Source of the DNA: Alphaproteobacteria bacterium
Lineage (GTDB): Bacteria > Pseudomonadota > Alphaproteobacteria > UBA6615
DNA: 64,000 nucleotides
NCBI GenBank assembly: GCA_021774575.1
Contig: JAJFIX010000040.1
Location: forward strand, 19,104 to 83,103
Direction of reading: 5' to 3'
Shown piece by piece: positions 47,614 to 58,061 of this stretch (the first letter of the stretch is position 1; each line of letters starts with the position of its first letter). A model generated the notes under the pieces. It was given only the letters and a program-made list of their open reading frames with translations, had not been told where the DNA came from and ran no database searches. A program made the translations under genes and the position numbers.

Positions 47614-49566
47614 TTGTACTACCCGATTCGGCTATTTAGCGCCCTCCGCACGCGTGGATCTTGCCTCCTCTCTTGCGGGGGGTTCGGGGGAAGGTGTATT
47701 GACGTGGGCATTCAAAACATATTGACCTGCCCTGCCCCCAAGAGAGAGTTTTGCCCCTTGCAGAGTTATGTTCGAACACCCGGTTTTTGGCGCGCAGCAG
47801 TAAGTATTACGGTACTGGCGTCGGCGTTTTTCGCAGCCCCGGCACGAGCCCAGACCGTTGCCCTGAGTGACGGCTTCACCCTACGGGCTGAGCTCTCCTC
47901 GGCGGATGTCGGGGCCTATTTGCGCGCTTTTGATTTGCAGGAGCGGGGGCAGATTGGCCAGGCGGCTGGGGTCATTTCCCAGATCGAGAACCCGGTTTTG
48001 CTGGGTTATGTCGAGTTCCAGAAATACATGCATCCGACCGCCTATCGCTCGTCCTATAGCGAGCTGCGCAACTGGTTGGCTTCTTATAACGACCTGCCCG
48101 AGGCCGACCGTATTCACCGGCTGGCCGAGCGGCGCCAGGCCGGTGACACCGCCGGGCCCCAGGCCCCGGTGCGCCACGCGCCGCCGGCTTTTTTCGGCTC
48201 GGACGGTTCGACCCGTGCCGCCACCATGCCGGGATTGAGCAGCGAGCAGCGGCGCGCCGTCTCCCGGCTTAAATCACGCATTCGCGCCCGCATCGCCGAT
48301 GGCTGGCCGACCGGCGCCCGGACGCTGATAGCCCAAGAGCCCGCCGGGCGGAATTTGTCGGCCGGTGAGCGGATCGAGATTGCTCGGGAAATTTCCCGGG
48401 CCTATTTCCGGGCGGGAAAATTTGATTTATCCCTGGCCGAATCCGACCTGGCCTGGCTGGGCGGGGCCCCCGATGCGCCGCTGATCCATTGGTGGGGTGG
48501 GCTTGCCGCCTGGCGGCTCGACCAGATGGAAGACGCCCAACGTCACTTTACGGCGCTCGCCGCCTATCAAACCGAAAGTCCCTGGATACTCGCCGCCGCC
48601 GGCTATTGGGCCGGCCGCTCCTATCTGGCCGGTCGCCGACCGGACCGGGTGAATGAATGGCTGCAATTTGGCGCCGCTTTTCCCTATACCTTTTACGGCA
48701 TTCTGTCGCGCCGTGCCCTCGGCTACCCGCTGAGCTATGATTGGACACCACCGCCGATCGACCCAGGCCTGGTCGATCAAATCGTCGCCACCCCTTATGG
48801 CGCCCGCGCTGTTGCCCTCATTCAACTGGGCATGACCCAGGAGGCCGAGCGCGAGCTGACCCATTTGGCCGGTGCCGAGCGCGAACTGGTGACGACGATC
48901 ATGGCCCTCGCCGCTCGGGCCGATATGCCAGCCCTGACCAAGCGCCTGTCGGGCACCGATCCGGAAACCACCCTGGCCGCCGCCATGTATCCGGTACCCT
49001 CCTGGCGACCAAATGACGGGTTTTCCGTCGACCGCGCCTTGATTTACGCCTTCATGCGCCAAGAATCGGCTTTTCGCCACGACGCCGAAAGCCGTTCGGG
49101 CGCGCGCGGGCTGATGCAATTAATGCCGGCGACCGCAAGTTTTGTCGCCCAGGATAGATCCTTGCGCGGCGCCGCCCTCGATCGGCTCTATGAGCCGGGC
49201 TTTAATATGCAGCTCGGCCAGCGCTATATCGCCAATTTGCTCGCCAGCTCGGCAGTCAATGCGGATCTGTTTAAGCTTGCCGTCGCCTATAATGCCGGTC
49301 CGGGCAACATGGCGCGCTGGTTCGAAGCCGCCGGTTCCCCGCAAGATTCGCTGCTCTTTATTGAAAGCCTGCCAGCCCGCCAAACGCGCATTTTTGTCGA
49401 GCGGGTGCTGGCTAATTTCTGGATATATCGTGACCGGCTAGGCCAGCCGACGCCGTCGCTGAGCGCCGCCGCGTCGGGCAATTGGCCGACCCTGGTCGCC
49501 CTCGATCATTTCAACCCGCCGGTCGCCAGCAGCGATACCGCCCCCCGCCACCAGATCGAACAATAA
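47614..49566 (+). CDS. Soluble lytic murein transglycosylase (SLT domain)
   Basis: 'ALIYAFMRQESAFRHDAESRSGARGLMQLMPATASFVAQ..YIANLL..LAVAYNAGPGNMARW'; true start likely downstream, before 'RAAVSITVLASAFFAAPARAQ'. Confidence 0.92.
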   Translation: MYYPIRLFSALRTRGSCLLSCGGFGGRCIDVGIQNILTCPAPKREFCPLQSYVRTPGFWRAAVSITVLASAFFAAPARAQTVALSDGFTLRAELSSADVGAYLRAFDLQERGQIGQAAGVISQIENPVLLGYVEFQKYMHPTAYRSSYSELRNWLASYNDLPEADRIHRLAERRQAGDTAGPQAPVRHAPPAFFGSDGSTRAATMPGLSSEQRRAVSRLKSRIRARIADGWPTGARTLIAQEPAGRNLSAGERIEIAREISRAYFRAGKFDLSLAESDLAWLGGAPDAPLIHWWGGLAAWRLDQMEDAQRHFTALAAYQTESPWILAAAGYWAGRSYLAGRRPDRVNEWLQFGAAFPYTFYGILSRRALGYPLSYDWTPPPIDPGLVDQIVATPYGARAVALIQLGMTQEAERELTHLAGAERELVTTIMALAARADMPALTKRLSGTDPETTLAAAMYPVPSWRPNDGFSVDRALIYAFMRQESAFRHDAESRSGARGLMQLMPATASFVAQDRSLRGAALDRLYEPGFNMQLGQRYIANLLASSAVNADLFKLAVAYNAGPGNMARWFEAAGSPQDSLLFIESLPARQTRIFVERVLANFWIYRDRLGQPTPSLSAAASGNWPTLVALDHFNPPVASSDTAPRHQIEQ

Positions 49567-50087
49567 TGGCCGACCCGCGCCCCTTTCGCCCGGTCAAAAT
49601 CGCCGTGCTGACCGTCTCTGACACCCGCACCCTCGACGATGATAAATCCGGCGCGATCCTGGTCGACCGGGTCGCGGCGGCGGGCCACGAGTTGGTCCAC
49701 CGATCGATCATCCGCGATGACCTCGCCGGGATCATTTTGACCCTAGAAGAGCTGGCCGCCGACGATGGGATCGAGGTGGTGATCACCACCGGAGGCACCG
49801 GCGTCACCGGGCGCGATGTCACCCCCGAGGCGCTGCTGCACGTCGGTGAGAAGGAAATCGCCGGTTTCGGCGAGCTGTTTCGCTGGCAGAGCTATGCCAA
49901 GATCGGCACCTCGACCATTCAATCACGGGCCACCGCCGTGGTCGCCAAGGGCACCTATATCTTTGCCCTGCCCGGCTCGCCGGGGGCGTGCAAGGATGGC
50001 TGGGATGGGATTTTGCAAGACCAGCTCGACATCCGCCACCGCCCCTGTAATTTCGCCGAGCTGCTGCCCCGCCTGCAAGAACGCTAG
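49566..50087 (+). CDS. moaB: Molybdenum cofactor biosynthesis protein B
   Basis: 'IAVLTVSDTRTLDDDKSGAILVDRVAAAGHE..VVITTGGTGVTGRDVTPEAL..GTYIFALPGSPGACKDGWDGILQDQLD'. Confidence 0.95.
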   Translation: MADPRPFRPVKIAVLTVSDTRTLDDDKSGAILVDRVAAAGHELVHRSIIRDDLAGIILTLEELAADDGIEVVITTGGTGVTGRDVTPEALLHVGEKEIAGFGELFRWQSYAKIGTSTIQSRATAVVAKGTYIFALPGSPGACKDGWDGILQDQLDIRHRPCNFAELLPRLQER

Positions 50088-50094
50088 GGCGGCC

Positions 50095-51156
50095 ATGAGC
50101 AGCGGCATGCGCAGCGGTACGGCAACAGCCGACCTAGACCGCCTGGCCCTGGCTCTGGCCGCGACGTTAGGCGGCGCACCGCCCACACTAACGCCATTGC
50201 GCCACAACGGCGTAGCGCATGTTCACTATCGTATTGGCACGACCGGCCTGCTGGCCCGGATCCCGCGTTTTAGTCAGTGGGACCGTAGCGGCGTTCGAGA
50301 TGGCGCCGAACACCTAGCCTATCAGGCCGCCGCCTTTTCCCGAGCCCAGTCCAGCGGCCACACGCCGCGCCTGGAAGCCCTGCTGCCGGTCAGCGAGGAC
50401 GCCCCCACCGGCGCCCTGATCGTCGAGGAAATTATCGGCACGCCACCCCAATTGAGCGACGCCCCAGCGCCTCATATGGCAGCTATCGCCCAAGCCCTGA
50501 GCGCCCTGCATCGCGCGCCGGTCCCGGCCCCCGAGGCGGCCTTGCCACTGCTGTTTCACACCGACCCGGTTAGCCAAACCCTCGAGGTGATCACCGCCCA
50601 GGCGGCCTATCTCGCCGATGCGGGGCTCGCCCCTGTGGCCCGCGCCGGGCTTGAAGAAGAGCTTGCCTGGGCGAAAGACTGGGCGGGGGAACCAGACCGG
50701 CCACCCGGTCCAATCGCCATCTGCGGCACCGATACTCATCCGGGAAACTTCATCATCGACGGCGCCGGCAAAGCCTGGTTCGTCGATTTAGAAAAACTGC
50801 TCTATGGCAGTCCGGCGATTGACCTGGCCCACGCGACCCTGCCCAGCTCAACCGGCTGGGAGCCGCGCTGCGCGGTGACTTTGTCGCGCGAAAATATCGC
50901 CGAATTTTACGCCCAATATAAGAGCACCCTCAGCCAACAGGCGGCGGCAAAATTGGCTCCTTGGCTGGCGCCGATGCGACGCCTGACCTGGCTGCGCAGC
51001 CTCACCTGGTTTGCCCGCTGGCGCGCCGACTGGTCCCAGGCCAAAAACTCCGCCCTCGCCGACGCGGACCAAGCGCGCCACATAGAAAATCATATCGCCG
51101 CCTGCTTCAACCCGGACGCAATCGCCGCAATGCGGGCCGAGTGGGCGCGAACCTAA
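50095..51156 (+). CDS. Aminoglycoside phosphotransferase/choline kinase-like protein
   Basis: 'ICGTDTHPGNFIIDGAGKAWFVDLEKLLYGSPAIDLAHAT' catalytic loop. Confidence 0.85.
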   Translation: MSSGMRSGTATADLDRLALALAATLGGAPPTLTPLRHNGVAHVHYRIGTTGLLARIPRFSQWDRSGVRDGAEHLAYQAAAFSRAQSSGHTPRLEALLPVSEDAPTGALIVEEIIGTPPQLSDAPAPHMAAIAQALSALHRAPVPAPEAALPLLFHTDPVSQTLEVITAQAAYLADAGLAPVARAGLEEELAWAKDWAGEPDRPPGPIAICGTDTHPGNFIIDGAGKAWFVDLEKLLYGSPAIDLAHATLPSSTGWEPRCAVTLSRENIAEFYAQYKSTLSQQAAAKLAPWLAPMRRLTWLRSLTWFARWRADWSQAKNSALADADQARHIENHIAACFNPDAIAAMRAEWART

Positions 51157-51821
51157 GACGAATGAGCGGCGCGTTGGTATAGGCCCGAGCGCATTTGGGT
51201 CAGCCCAGCCCCCCAGTCACGACGCAAGGCCAACCAGTCGAGGCTCTCGGTGACGTTGGGGTTGCTGAACTCGTGCAGTAGGACATGCGACCGTGGCCCC
51301 TCCATGGTCAGGTAGCGCCGCACCCGCATCACCCCCGGCATCCGCGCCAGGCCGGGAAGATACGAACAGGCGAGCCCGATATTAAACGCCTGGGAAGCTG
51401 CGTCGTCGAGATCGAAACGATCGACGTGAATATAGGGTGCGAGCCGCCGGTCGGGAGTTTTCATATCCAGGCTGAGCTCGGGCCCGGTCCAGCCCAAAGT
51501 ATAGCGTTCCTGGTCGCGGAATTTTTCATGATAGGCCGCATCCATCGGGCTGCGCACCCGGCGCAGCCCTTGATAGGGTTCCCCGTAAAGATTTCCCAGG
51601 CTCGGCGCATCATAAAGGGTGGCAAATTCCGGACCGTCCCCGGACATCAAATCGTAGCTGGCCCCGGCAAAAAAACCGATCGCCATTCGCGGCGGAAACA
51701 TTTCGCTGGTCAGCCAGGGGCGGAACCCGGCCTGATCTTGGCTGGCGAGATCGACAAACACCGCCAGCATCCCGGTGCCCGAGCGCGCTGTGACCGATAG
51801 CGATGGATCCATATTTGTCAT
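51153..51821 (-). CDS. Hypothetical protein
   Basis: 222 aa ORF, convergent 4-bp overlap with preceding gene; no family recognised. Confidence 0.65.
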   Translation of the reverse strand: MTNMDPSLSVTARSGTGMLAVFVDLASQDQAGFRPWLTSEMFPPRMAIGFFAGASYDLMSGDGPEFATLYDAPSLGNLYGEPYQGLRRVRSPMDAAYHEKFRDQERYTLGWTGPELSLDMKTPDRRLAPYIHVDRFDLDDAASQAFNIGLACSYLPGLARMPGVMRVRRYLTMEGPRSHVLLHEFSNPNVTESLDWLALRRDWGAGLTQMRSGLYQRAAHSS

Positions 51822-51831
51822 TCCACAGTTA

Positions 51832-52278
51832 TTATTCGGTCAGCACGCGGGTGAGCTTTGCCGTCGCACCCAATTCACCGTCGGGCCAAAACCAGCGATA
51901 GGTGAGAAAGCCGCCCCGGATATCGAGTTGCACGGTGCCGTCATCGACACAAACGCCGCCCTCATTTTCCCCGCCAATGACGATATGTTCGGCAAAGGCG
52001 CGTCGGCCGTCGGCGGCACCAGTGTTTTCCAGCACACCGGCGCAATCGAGGTCGGCATATAAAACCGTGACAAAGTCATCGTAGAACTCAATCTCCACGT
52101 CGTAAGCGTCAACGTCCGCCTGATCGACCGAACCCGACCAAGTTCCAGAAAATGGAGTGCCCTGCTGAGCCAGCGCCGCTCCGCCATCGAGCACAAAAAA
52201 ACCAAGGGCCAGAACCGCAGTCGGCAAGAAATAAAGGGCTTTCGCATTTCGTTTCATACCAACCTCACTAACTGCCAA
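51832..52278 (-). CDS. Exported hypothetical protein
   Basis: Signal peptide 'ALYFLPTAVLALGFFVLDGGAALAQ'. Confidence 0.6.
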   Translation of the reverse strand: MAVSEVGMKRNAKALYFLPTAVLALGFFVLDGGAALAQQGTPFSGTWSGSVDQADVDAYDVEIEFYDDFVTVLYADLDCAGVLENTGAADGRRAFAEHIVIGGENEGGVCVDDGTVQLDIRGGFLTYRWFWPDGELGATAKLTRVLTE

Positions 52279-52548
52279 TTACGAAATTCCTCCGGCGACA
52301 AACACTGCATATTTCTGCAGAACGGATATGCATAGCTAGCATAGACGGTTATTGAGCGTGATTAAACACATGTCACAACCAATTGAAATAACTGATTATT
52401 TTCACTCACAGGGCTGTTCACCCGAATTCAAAAATAGTCACTTTGCGTTGAACACGGCGGCCAGAGGGTTGTTCCGACCAAACCGGTCCCCACCTGCCTA
52501 CCCATGGGAGGATTTTCAGACACGACGAAAATGGAGGGACCCATAATG

Positions 52549-53172
52549 TTAAAAACCGTATTCTTAGGCCAGGTGAATTATCGACTTAGATCCAGGACCG
52601 TACTCGGCGCGGCGATGTTACTCGCCGCCATTTCATTTCAGGGGGTGACCGGCAGTGCCTCGGCCCAAAGCCTCGTCACGGCCCGGCCAACGAGCACCAG
52701 CCAGATCAATTCGACCCGCTTCGATGAGACCCTGGTCGCCCAGCGACTGCTCAATGCCGTCGGGTTTTCCGTTGGTGAAATCAATGGCGAGCTAACCCCC
52801 CAGACCCGCGAAGCCATTCGCTCTTTTCAGCGGCAGAATTCCTTACGGGTAAACGGCCGGGTGACCCTGAGCCTAATGACATTTCTTGCCGCCCATGCCC
52901 TCGACTATTTGCCCGACGGCGACACCGAAGATGTGCTCGAAGCCAGCGCCAATGCCGACCCCGATGTCGACTTCACCAACCGGGCCAATGTTGCCCTAGT
53001 GCAGCGCATCCTGACTAGGCACGGATTTGGACCAGGCCGGATTGACGGGCAGTTCAGCCCCTATACCGAACAAGCCATCCTCAATTTCCAAGCAAAAATG
53101 GACCTTGAAGAGACTGGAGCATTGTCTTTTGACCTGTTAAGCGCTCTCGGCGATTACGATAAACGCCAATAG
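52549..53172 (+). CDS. Exported protein with two peptidoglycan-binding (PG_binding_1) motifs
   Basis: 'VAQRLLNAVGFSVGEINGELTPQTREAIRSFQRQNSL' and 'VQRILTRHGFGPGRIDGQFSPYTEQAILNFQAKMDL'; start placed at MLKTV. Confidence 0.85.
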   Translation, partial: LKTVFLGQVNYRLRSRTVLGAAMLLAAISFQGVTGSASAQSLVTARPTSTSQINSTRFDETLVAQRLLNAVGFSVGEINGELTPQTREAIRSFQRQNSLRVNGRVTLSLMTFLAAHALDYLPDGDTEDVLEASANADPDVDFTNRANVALVQRILTRHGFGPGRIDGQFSPYTEQAILNFQAKMDLEETGALSFDLLSALGDYDKRQ

Positions 53173-53710
53173 GGCTACCGCCGAGAGCACGCCATAAACT
53201 AATCAGCCGGCTAGCTCTTCGTCGCCGTCGCTGCTGGCGTCGGCGGTTTGCTCTTGGGCCGCGATCAAATCGTCGCCATTGACATTTTGGCCGGTCGTTT
53301 CTCACTCATTTACAAGACCACTACCGGATTTTGCCGAATATTTGTACATTGAACTATCGATGCTGACCCGCCGGAAGCGGCAGCACCGTGAGGCGTGTTT
53401 ACTGCCTGGAGGGCTACGATGTCGACATGGAGTTGGCGCGCCCATGCAACGAGAACGACCTCCCGCCCCAAGAACTGGCCTGCGAAAAAAGCCACGGCCT
53501 TTTTCTCCAAATAGACGAGTCGACGAGGTTCTAACTTGCCCGCCCGCTCGATAGCTTGTGACCCCAAGCGGTCATGCACATTGAAAATATTGAACCGCGA
53601 CGATGCGACCGTAGCAGATTTACATCTCAAAACGTGCAGGATAGAACGGCGGTTATCGGCCAACAGGGACCATCAGAACAAACGCCTTAAAATAGCAGAA
53701 TAGATATTCT

Positions 53711-54478
53711 TTAAATACTTAGTTCGTCCAATGCCTGTGGCAACTTAATAGTGACAAAATCGTTCAAGAGAAACTCAGCAGACTCAAAGACGTTATCGTA
53801 CGCCTTAATCGTATCATTTGCTAATGCAGTATACTCAGAGAACCGGAATGCTTTCCCAACGGTGGATGCCTCTCTTTCAGCCTCTTCAAGCTTAGCCTGC
53901 TCACTCCGAAAGAGCGTGTCCGTAATATAGAGTAGTTGGCTGACGATAGGAAGAAACACGCCTCCAATATCCGCCATCAGGACTTCGAAATAGCCGAGAG
54001 GCGTAAATTTTCTGTCTCCAATATCCAATATTATTCCATTAGCCTTTGAAATACTTTGAACTTGAGCGACCAGTAAAATGAGCGATCCATTAGTGAGTAG
54101 TTCTACAAATTTATTCGATGCAGAGAAGTTTACTTCTATATACTCCATTATGAACGTTCTCTTGATCAGCTCAAGCGGATCTTCCGGCATTTGAAGTTGG
54201 AGCGCATTGGTAATTCGATCCATGGGCACTTTGTCAGGGATATCTTGAATACGTAATATTCTGCTGATGGATTTCTCATGAATGCTTAAGAGGCCTTTGA
54301 ACATAAGCCCGTAATCCTGCAAGCCTTGCCCGATCACACCCGAAATAAGTGCGCTATCTGCTCCCGAAATTACAGATTGAAGCCGATCTTTAACAGCTTC
54401 CGATTCTTCGATAACGCTTTTTAGGCGTCGAGTAAAATCGTCGACGTCAAAGCCATTGTTATTGCTGTTGTCGCTCAT
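53711..54478 (-). CDS. Orphan hypothetical protein in AT-rich patch
   Basis: 255 aa well-formed acidic/helical protein MSDNSNNNGFDVDDFTRRLKSVIEESEAVKDRLQ..; no family recognised. Confidence 0.65.
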   Translation of the reverse strand: MSDNSNNNGFDVDDFTRRLKSVIEESEAVKDRLQSVISGADSALISGVIGQGLQDYGLMFKGLLSIHEKSISRILRIQDIPDKVPMDRITNALQLQMPEDPLELIKRTFIMEYIEVNFSASNKFVELLTNGSLILLVAQVQSISKANGIILDIGDRKFTPLGYFEVLMADIGGVFLPIVSQLLYITDTLFRSEQAKLEEAEREASTVGKAFRFSEYTALANDTIKAYDNVFESAEFLLNDFVTIKLPQALDELSI

Positions 54479-54874
54479 GATTCTTAGCCAATCTTTGCAG
54501 TTTCTCTAATAAAACGAGAACAATACTGAATGTAGGGACGGCGACCAAGTAACATCAATTTGAATGCCCGGGATCTAGGTGCCAAGGACCACCAACGAGC
54601 AGCTTTTGGATGCATTTTAACCCTATGATCCGCAAAGGGCCCGAAGCGAGTATTAGAACACAATCTCCGGCTGTCGGTCAAACCTCCTCAAAACATCTCA
54701 TAGAGGCCCGTTTTCCGTGTATCAGCTGTTAGTCGCAATAGACAAATCTCCATTGGTTCGCCGTCAAGGTGATTTGATTGAGCTGTTTGATTACATTTTG
54801 GACTCACTTTTTAGGCCATCGCGGTTCGGGGTAACGAACGCGGGCAAACATGAACCCGAGCTTAACCCCCCCCC

Positions 54875-55573
54875 TCACCGGGCCGCACTTGCCAGCCGCA
54901 GGCCTTTATTATATCGCCGCTCCAAACCTTCGACGCCCAGGGTCACGGCAAAATTGATTGCCAGGTAGATCGCCCCGGCGACGGCAAACACCTCCAAAGG
55001 TGAAAATGTGCGGGCGATGATCCGTTCGGCGATTCCGGTGATTTCCATCAAGGTTATGGTGCTGGCGAGCGAACTTGCCTTGACCATCAAAATTATTTCA
55101 TTGCCGTAGGCCGGCAGGATTTGGCGGAAGGCGGTGGGCAGGATTATCCGGCGATAGCGGGTGATGCGCCCCATCCCGCAGGCCAGCGCCGCCTCGACCT
55201 GGCCCTTGGGCACGCCGGAGATGCCGCCGCGCATCAGTTCGGCGGTATAGGCGGCGGTGTTGAGGGCCAGGGCGATAATTGCCGCCCAATAGGCCTCTTT
55301 TAACACCAGCCAGAAGATACTCTCTCTGACCCACTCAAATTGCGCCAGGCCGTAATAGATCAGGAAAATCTGCAGGAGCAGCGGGGTGCCCCGAAAGACA
55401 AAAATATAAAACCGCGCCGCGCCGCTGATCAGCGGATTTGACCCCAGCCGGGCCAGGGCGATCACCACTGCCAGACCAAAGCCGATGACCAAGGCCAAGG
55501 CGACCAGTTGCACGGTTAGTACCGCCCCCGACAACAGGGTCGGCAGGCTTTCCCACATCAAGGTAAACTTCAT
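54875..55573 (-). CDS. Polar amino-acid ABC transporter permease (HisM-like)
   Basis: 'MKFTLMWESLPTLLSGAVLTVQLVALALVIG..AAYTAELMRGGISGVPKGQVEAALACGM'. Confidence 0.93.
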   Translation of the reverse strand: MKFTLMWESLPTLLSGAVLTVQLVALALVIGFGLAVVIALARLGSNPLISGAARFYIFVFRGTPLLLQIFLIYYGLAQFEWVRESIFWLVLKEAYWAAIIALALNTAAYTAELMRGGISGVPKGQVEAALACGMGRITRYRRIILPTAFRQILPAYGNEIILMVKASSLASTITLMEITGIAERIIARTFSPLEVFAVAGAIYLAINFAVTLGVEGLERRYNKGLRLASAAR

Positions 55574-56283
55574 TGCCCAGCCCCCTGCTGTGTGCCACGC
55601 CCGGCCCACCGTTCTGCCCGCCGGAAACCTGCCCCGGACACCGAGGTCAGACCGAGATAAATCGCCGCCGCCGCAATGTAGAATAAAAACGGTTCGCGGG
55701 AAGAGCCCGCCGCGACATAGGATTGGCGCATCAATTCGACCAGCCCGGTCACCATAATCAACGACGTGTCTTTTAAGGTTAACTGCCACACATTGCCCAA
55801 TCCCGGCAGGGCAAAACGCAGGGCTTGGGGGGCGAGGATGCGACGCAAGATCAATCCCCGCGACATGCCGGCGGCCATGCCCGCCTCAACCTGGCCCCGG
55901 GGGACGGCAATGGCGGCACCGCGAAAAATCTCGGTCGAATAGGAGCCGGAAATCAGGCCGACGGCCAGCGCCCCAATGATAAAGGCATCAACCTCGACAT
56001 AGCCGACACTGTCGAAAAACAGTTCGAGCACCCATTTCGCCCCGCCGCTACTGCCGAAGAAAAATAGATAGATGATCAGCAATTCGGGAATGCCGCGAAA
56101 TATCGTCGTGTAGAGCCGGGCGGCCAGCCGGACCGGCCACGCCCCGGCCAGCTTGGCAGTGGCCCCGAGGGCGCCGATGACCAAGCCGAGCGCCATCGCG
56201 GTCAGCGCTACGGCCAAGGTCATCAACATGGCGCGACCCAATTCGTCGCCCCACCCGGTATCACCAAATGCGAGCAGGTCCAA
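55570..56283 (-). CDS. Polar amino-acid ABC transporter permease (HisQ-like)
   Basis: 'GSYSTEIFRGAAIAVPRGQVEAGMAAGMSRGLILRRILAPQALRFALPGLGN'. Confidence 0.93.
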   Translation of the reverse strand: MDLLAFGDTGWGDELGRAMLMTLAVALTAMALGLVIGALGATAKLAGAWPVRLAARLYTTIFRGIPELLIIYLFFFGSSGGAKWVLELFFDSVGYVEVDAFIIGALAVGLISGSYSTEIFRGAAIAVPRGQVEAGMAAGMSRGLILRRILAPQALRFALPGLGNVWQLTLKDTSLIMVTGLVELMRQSYVAAGSSREPFLFYIAAAAIYLGLTSVSGAGFRRAERWAGRGTQQGAGQ

Positions 56284-56325
56284 AAAACCGGCCCTCTTTT
56301 TTAAATCAACGACACAACGTCAATG

Positions 56326-57165
56326 CTAGAGCGACGCGTCGACACCGAACCATTCAATCGAAATCCGGCTCAATGTGCCGTTGGCTTTCAATACCGCCAG
56401 GGCCGCATTAAAAGCCGCGAGCAAATCCGTATCGGCCTGACGCAATCCAACGCCGATCCCTTCGCCGAACGGGCCGCCATCAAGGGTCGGCCCGATCAGG
56501 GCGATGCCGCTGGACGGGTCACTGTCGATCAGATCCGACCAGACGGAATTTTCCGCCACCGCCGCATCGATCCGCCCGGCCTGCAGGTCAAGATTAAGAT
56601 CGTCCTGGGTGCCATAGGTTTTCAGCGTCACGTCGCCGCCCAAAATCTGCTCGATAAAATTGGAATGGGTGGTCGAACCCTGGGCGCCGATGGTCATCCC
56701 CACCGTCGCCGCCTTCAACGCATCGAGACTAGCCTGGGAGGCACCATCGAGATTATCGAGATTGAGCTTCTCAACAGTCTCGATGCCGACCAAGGGCGAG
56801 CCATCCAGCACCGCGATGCGCGCCGGATCACCGAAATAGCCATTGGAAAAACTGATCGACTGGCGCCGCTCATCAGTGATCGACATCGCCGCCATGATCG
56901 CGTCAAACCGCCCCGCCTGAAGCGCCGGGATCATACTGTCGAAATCATTGGTGACGGTCTCGCACGTCGCATTCATCTCGGCGCACAGCGCCGCGATCAA
57001 ATCGATCTCCGCCCCGAACAGTTCACCATTTGGATTGGTGCCGTTCCATGGGGGAAACGCCCCCTCGGTGCCAATGGTGATTTCCAAATCTTGGGCTTGG
57101 GCCTGGGCCAGTCCCGCCGCACTAAACGCAACAAGCGCCACGGCGCCTAAAATTAACCGCTTCAT
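56326..57165 (-). CDS. Polar amino-acid ABC transporter substrate-binding protein
   Basis: Signal peptide; 'ITIGTEGAFPPWNGTNPNGELFGAEIDLIAALCAEMNATCETVTNDFDSMIPALQAGRFDAIMAAMSITDERRQSISFSNGYF'. Confidence 0.93.
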   Translation of the reverse strand: MKRLILGAVALVAFSAAGLAQAQAQDLEITIGTEGAFPPWNGTNPNGELFGAEIDLIAALCAEMNATCETVTNDFDSMIPALQAGRFDAIMAAMSITDERRQSISFSNGYFGDPARIAVLDGSPLVGIETVEKLNLDNLDGASQASLDALKAATVGMTIGAQGSTTHSNFIEQILGGDVTLKTYGTQDDLNLDLQAGRIDAAVAENSVWSDLIDSDPSSGIALIGPTLDGGPFGEGIGVGLRQADTDLLAAFNAALAVLKANGTLSRISIEWFGVDASL

Positions 57166-57266
57166 ACCGTTTCTCCCGTAAATTTCGTTTATTAGATTTT
57201 ATGTGGTGCCAATCTCTACATTTGTTGACCATCCAGTCAAGTCGTAGAGATGCGGATCCCTTCCCC

Positions 57267-58058
57267 CTATCCGCGCGCCAAGAATTGACGGCAGCGGGGG
57301 GACTGGGGGGTGTCGAAAACCTCGGCAGGGGTGCCTTGCTCTTCGATCGATCCTTCGTGCAGGAACAGGACACGGTCGGATACGTCGCGGGCGAATTTCA
57401 TTTCGTGGGTGACGATGATCATCGTTCGGCCTTCGTCGGCCAGGGAGCGGATGACTTTTAGCACCTCGCCGACCAGTTCGGGATCGAGGGCCGATGTCGG
57501 CTCGTCAAACAGCAGCACGTCGGGGGTCATGGCGAGCGCCCGGGCGATGGCCACGCGCTGTTGCTGGCCCCCGGACAAGCTGGCTGGATAGGCATCGGCT
57601 TTATCATCGATACCGACCTTGGCCAGCAGGTCATAGGCCGTTGCCCGCGCCTCTTCCTTTGACTGGCCGAGCACATGGACCGGGGCCTCGATGATATTTT
57701 CCAGGATGGTCATATGGCTCCACAGATTAAACGACTGGAACACCATGCCGAGCCGGGCTCGGATGCGGTCGACTTGTTTCCGGTCGGCGGGGGCCATCTT
57801 GCCGCCGCGACCCGGCTTTAACAGGATCTCTTCACCGGCGAGGAACAGCCGCCCCGCGTCGGGAATTTCGAGCAAATTAATGCAGCGCAAAAACGTGCTC
57901 TTGCCCGACCCGCTGGCGCCGATCATCGAAATCACATTGCCGTCATGGGCGTCGAGGGAAACGCCACGCAAAACCTGCAGCTCGCCGAATTTTTTCTCGA
58001 TGCCCTGCACCGAAAGGGTCGGCGTGGCCGTTTCTGTTTCACCACCGGTCATCGCCAA
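57267..58058 (-). CDS. Polar amino-acid ABC transporter ATP-binding protein (HisP/GlnQ-like)
   Basis: Walker A '[18 protein letters not shown]', signature '[15 protein letters not shown]', '[14 protein letters not shown]'. Confidence 0.96.
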   Translation of the reverse strand: MAMTGGETETATPTLSVQGIEKKFGELQVLRGVSLDAHDGNVISMIGASGSGKSTFLRCINLLEIPDAGRLFLAGEEILLKPGRGGKMAPADRKQVDRIRARLGMVFQSFNLWSHMTILENIIEAPVHVLGQSKEEARATAYDLLAKVGIDDKADAYPASLSGGQQQRVAIARALAMTPDVLLFDEPTSALDPELVGEVLKVIRSLADEGRTMIIVTHEMKFARDVSDRVLFLHEGSIEEQGTPAEVFDTPQSPRCRQFLARG

Positions 58059-58061
58059 TTG

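Noticed and set aside
48427-49119. 230-aa minus-strand ORF
   Set aside because: Antisense shadow inside the lytic transglycosylase gene.
53310-53663. 117-aa minus-strand ORF and opposing plus-strand frame (RRVYCLEGYDVDMELARPCNENDLPPQELACEKSHGLFLQIDESTRF*)
   Set aside because: Either could be a gene relic, but neither has a recognisable family or a good start; not reported as a feature.
56323-57150. 275-aa plus-strand ORF
   Set aside because: Antisense shadow of the amino-acid substrate-binding protein.
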